A stretch of DNA of 6,725 nucleotides from JALZHR01 sp036389695 (GTDB lineage Bacteria > Acidobacteriota > Blastocatellia > Pyrinomonadales > Pyrinomonadaceae). Every line of letters begins with the position of its first letter. The stretch's first letter is position 1. The notes under the pieces were generated by a model. That model saw only the letters and a program-made list of their open reading frames with translations, was not told the DNA's origin and made no database searches. Positions 5,009 through 6,725 of this stretch are shown here, in pieces. The stretch is taken from assembly GCA_036389695.1 (NCBI GenBank), contig DASVWG010000526.1:1-6725 (forward strand). The letters run 5' to 3'. The position numbers and the translations under genes were made by a program.

Positions 5009-5929
5009 CTATTTTGAAAGTTTTTCCAGTGCTTCCCGGGAAATTTCGGCGAGATAATAATCTTTGCCGCTCAAATTTGCGCGCAGAGCCGGGATTGCCG
5101 CGTCGTCGCCGATTGCGCCGAGCGCGAAAGCGGCTTCGCGGCGGGCGTCATCGGGTTCGCGCCGGTTTTGCAGAGCTTGAATCAAAACCGGAACCGCCGC
5201 GCGGAACTGCGGAAACGCGGCGGAAAGATTTTTGTAAACGGGTTTCGTCGTTTCTTTAAGTTCGCGGGGCAGAAAGTTTTCGGGCGTAATCGTTTCGGGT
5301 TCGCCGGTCTGTATAAGCTGCGCGATTTGCCCGATGGAACGCGCCGCCGCGCGACGAAAAAATTCTTCTTCGTCGCGCGGTCGGCGCTGTAAAATCCGCG
5401 TCAGAGCGTCGATTGCCGAAACGTCGCCGGTTTCGCCGAGCGCGACGGCGGCGGCGTCTTTGACTTCCTGGATTTTATCGCGCTGAATGATTTCAACCAG
5501 CGTGCTGACGGCTTGCGGATTTTGCGTTTTGCCGAGCGCGTAAGTGGCTTCTTTGCGCACCAGAATCGATTTATCGCGCAGAAGCGGCACGAGAAGCGGC
5601 GCGGCTTCGGCGGGCGGCAGAAAACGGACGGCTTGCGCGGCAGTTGCGCGAACGATTTCGGAGCTGTCGGATAAAGCGGGAACGGCGAGACGCGCGGCTT
5701 CGGCGGTTTTTAAATTGCGAATCTGAAAAAGCGCGTCGCGTTTTTGTTCCGTGTTTCCGCGATTGATTTTTTGCGCTAAAACATCTAATTCGGTTTGCGC
5801 GAAAATACTGACCGCAGAGACGCAGCAGAAACAAAGAAAAAAACAAAACCGCAGACAGACGCCCGTAAACGCGGATTTTTTGTTTGAATCATCTGCGTTT
5901 ATCGGCGAATATCCGCGGTTAATTTTCAT
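5009..5929 (-). CDS. Exported HEAT-repeat protein
   Basis: A 306-residue product with a signal peptide and a helical-repeat body. Residues 28-43 form a hydrophobic, Phe/Cys-rich core after basic residues (Lys17-18, Arg27), with a probable signal peptidase I site after 'SIFA' (44|45), so the mature protein is likely periplasmic. From about 47 to the end it is built of HEAT/PBS-lyase-like helical pairs, for example 'AARLAVPALSDSSEIVRATA', 'PLLRDKSILVRKEATYALGK', 'EVKDAAAVALGETGDVSAI' and 'DDARREAAFALGAIGDDAAI'. Such arrays are usually protein-binding scaffolds; no catalytic site is visible and the partner is unknown. The region around 185-210 interrupts the repeats with a loop-rich insert. Oddly, residues 4-40 are encoded almost wholly by repeat DNA (5811-5920). 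No start codon ATG, GTG or TTG lies between the signal core and the first HEAT helix, so a start in that region is needed. The gene begins 6 nt after the 82-aa gene and is probably translated with it. Confidence 0.88.
   Translation of the reverse strand: MKINRGYSPINADDSNKKSAFTGVCLRFCFFLCFCCVSAVSIFAQTELDVLAQKINRGNTEQKRDALFQIRNLKTAEAARLAVPALSDSSEIVRATAAQAVRFLPPAEAAPLLVPLLRDKSILVRKEATYALGKTQNPQAVSTLVEIIQRDKIQEVKDAAAVALGETGDVSAIDALTRILQRRPRDEEEFFRRAAARSIGQIAQLIQTGEPETITPENFLPRELKETTKPVYKNLSAAFPQFRAAVPVLIQALQNRREPDDARREAAFALGAIGDDAAIPALRANLSGKDYYLAEISREALEKLSK
5847..5920. repeat. Imperfect inverted repeat inside the 5' end of the HEAT gene
   Basis: The arms 5847-5876 and 5891-5920 are reverse complements at 23 of 30 positions, with a 14-nt T-rich spacer. 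They share CCGC and TAAACGC blocks. They encode residues 4-13 and about 18-28 of the HEAT protein. Directly next to it, 5811-5836 (ACCGCAGAGACGCAGC and on) looks like part of another dispersed repeat of the ACCGCAGAGACGCAG type that I recall from many genomes; it encodes residues 32-40, the heart of the signal peptide. Confidence 0.7.
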
Positions 5930-5935
5930 AAAATT

Positions 5936-6184
5936 TTAAGCCGCTCTTTGATAATTATTGCGCCGCCGAACCTTTTCCCATTCGACGACCTGACGCGCGC
6001 GCCGATTCTCGCGATTTTCTGACAAAGTCGCAATCAAATCATCGCTGAATTGTGTTTCGCTTACAGGAATCGGGAGCTGGCGGTTGGAAAGAAGCTCGGA
6101 AATGTAATCAAGAACGGCTAAAGTTTCGTTTTCGTTTAATTTATCAATTTCGCGGACGATTTTGCTGTTAGTTTGTCTGACCAT
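5936..6184 (-). CDS. Small DUF2281/antitoxin-like protein, 82 aa
   Basis: An 82-residue, charged, soluble protein. Residues 8-32 ('KIVREIDKLNENETLAVLDY' and on) resemble the short helical segment 'I..eI.kL.ee...vldfI..L' of DUF2281/VapB-like small antitoxins. The C-terminal part, 'ENRRARQVVEWEKVRRR', is basic and could contact a partner or DNA. This assignment is tentative: no toxin gene follows, since the next gene downstream (6 nt away) is the HEAT-repeat protein. The start is ATG 6184 rather than the in-frame GTG at 6193, because a strong AAGGAG (6193-6198) sits 8 nt before the ATG and overlaps the GTG. Its likely promoter lies between the arms of a 13-nt inverted repeat (6208-6256), which would suit autoregulation. 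It may instead be a solitary regulator or a remnant of a toxin-antitoxin pair. Confidence 0.75.
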   Translation of the reverse strand: MVRQTNSKIVREIDKLNENETLAVLDYISELLSNRQLPIPVSETQFSDDLIATLSENRENRRARQVVEWEKVRRRNNYQRAA

Positions 6185-6192
6185 CTCTTGCA

Positions 6193-6198
6193 CTCCTT
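6193..6198 (-). promoter_or_regulatory. Shine-Dalgarno that fixes the start of the 82-aa gene
   Basis: The minus strand reads AAGGAG with 8 nt to ATG 6184, the best ribosome-binding site in the window. It rules against the upstream GTG at 6191-6193, which it overlaps. Confidence 0.8.
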
Positions 6199-6207
6199 TT
6201 TTTTGGA

Positions 6208-6258
6208 GCAGACAGTCAAACGCGAAACTTTATAGTTTTAAGTTTTGACTGTCTGCAA
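6208..6258 (-). promoter_or_regulatory. Promoter bracketed by a 13-nt inverted repeat (operator candidate)
   Basis: GCAGACAGTCAAA at 6208-6220 is an exact inverted copy of TTTGACTGTCTGC at 6244-6256, separated by 23 nt. On the minus strand a -10-like TATAAA (6234-6229) lies in that spacer, and a -35-like TTGCAG (6258-6253; 3 of 6 match) overlaps the far arm at 18 nt spacing. Transcription would begin near 6222, at the edge of the near arm, so a protein bound to both arms would cover the promoter. The repeat itself is certain; the regulatory reading is inferred. Confidence 0.55.
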
Positions 6259-6401
6259 AATCGGTTTTTCTCATCATTAAATCTTTATGTGGAAGTAAAA
6301 CTCCTAAGTTTTAGGCTTTTCCCAAAATAACATAAAATTATTATTCTAATCAAGATTTTGTTCGAAACCGGACGGAAAAATTAAATTTTACGATTATACG
6401 A

Positions 6402-6689
6402 ATGTTTATCGCCGAATTAACCAAAAAACGCGCTCTCTACCGGAAATTCCAGGTTCTCTCGCCGCACGGGACTTTCGAGGTCGTTTACAACGGAGGCGGC
6501 ATGGGCTACGAAGAAATTCTGGTCGACGGCGAAACCGCCTGCCGCCGCAACAGCTATTTCTGGTATGTTTCCGATTTTGAATTCAAAATCGGCGGAGCCG
6601 ATGCGAAAATAACCGTCCGCGTCTGGATTTGGCTGCAAATCCGCTCGTTTAATTTCGAGATTGAAGGCGAGAGCGTTTATTCGGAATGA
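6402..6689 (+). CDS. Hypothetical 95-aa beta-rich protein
   Basis: A complete frame of 95 residues with composition and codon use like its neighbours. No signal peptide or membrane helix is seen. The sequence alternates in a way expected of a beta-sandwich: 'GTFEVVYNGGGMGYEEILVDGE', then 'FWYVSDFEFKIGGADAKITV' and 'RSFNFEIEGESVYSE' at the C-terminus. The pattern 'vvYdG.g.g.e.i.VDG' plus 'F...iG...a.i.v' loosely recalls the FAIM-type beta-sandwich, but I cannot confirm that and do not assign a function. It is divergent from the 82-aa gene across a 208-nt AT-rich gap. There is no Shine-Dalgarno before the ATG at 6402; a TACGAT sits 7 nt upstream and could be a -10 of a leaderless message. The remaining 36 bases of the window after its stop show no supportable gene. 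Confidence 0.75.
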   Translation: MFIAELTKKRALYRKFQVLSPHGTFEVVYNGGGMGYEEILVDGETACRRNSYFWYVSDFEFKIGGADAKITVRVWIWLQIRSFNFEIEGESVYSE

Positions 6690-6725
6690 ATTGATAAAGG
6701 CAGAAACGCGACAGTGATGGAGCGT

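Noticed and set aside
6185..6193. GTG start at 6193 for the small antitoxin-like gene
   Set aside because: It overlaps the AAGGAG ribosome-binding site, which is correctly spaced for ATG 6184.
6717..6725. ATG at 6717 as the start of another + strand gene
   Set aside because: Only three codons are visible and no well-spaced ribosome-binding site precedes it.

Overview
The window looks like an ordinary chromosomal stretch of a free-living, aerobic heterotroph. I lean toward Acidobacteriota (Blastocatellia-like), because it has a two-gene egtB-egtD ergothioneine set whose EgtB carries a Tyr-Tyr pair in the N-terminal domain, a birA...coaX cluster, and gaps filled with short-unit repeats. This placement is an inference from memory and was not tested by any search.

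Layout: a partial, AT-rich four-helix-bundle (S23/IVP-type) gene enters from the left edge on the + strand (3-314). It converges on a long run of seven minus-strand genes. In order of transcription (right to left) these are: an 82-aa DUF2281/antitoxin-like protein (6184-5936), an exported HEAT-repeat protein (5929-5009), egtB (4906-3713), egtD (3584-2595), birA (2470-1724), a 109-aa acidic protein of unknown function (1541-1212) and coaX (1106-336). A divergent + strand gene of unknown function (6402-6689) closes the window. EgtD trimethylates histidine to hercynine and EgtB adds sulfur from a thiol donor, so this pair gives the first two steps of ergothioneine synthesis. BirA and CoaX serve cofactor metabolism (biotin transfer and the first step of CoA synthesis).

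The most striking feature is what lies between the genes. Nearly every junction in the minus-strand run holds a different short-unit repeat, and four of them form long inverted repeats around a short spacer: 1113-1208 (7-nt AAGGACA/G units), 2472-2625 (29-nt arms, each itself a REP-like hairpin, with a second 7-nt-unit inverted repeat nested inside), 3597-3706 (ACAGGAT units, period about 9 nt) and 5847-5920 (inside the 5' end of the HEAT gene). A single-arm array at 307-344 contains the stop codons of both convergent genes. The elements have been built into the genes: one supplies the last nine residues of EgtD and most of its stop codon, two place a Shine-Dalgarno-like sequence before birA and coaX, and one encodes most of the pre-sequence, including much of the signal peptide, of the HEAT protein. 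A separate 13-nt inverted repeat (6208-6256) brackets the likely promoter of the 82-aa gene like an operator.

There is no stretch longer than 300 bases without a gene. I see no rRNA, tRNA, CRISPR array or transposase gene.
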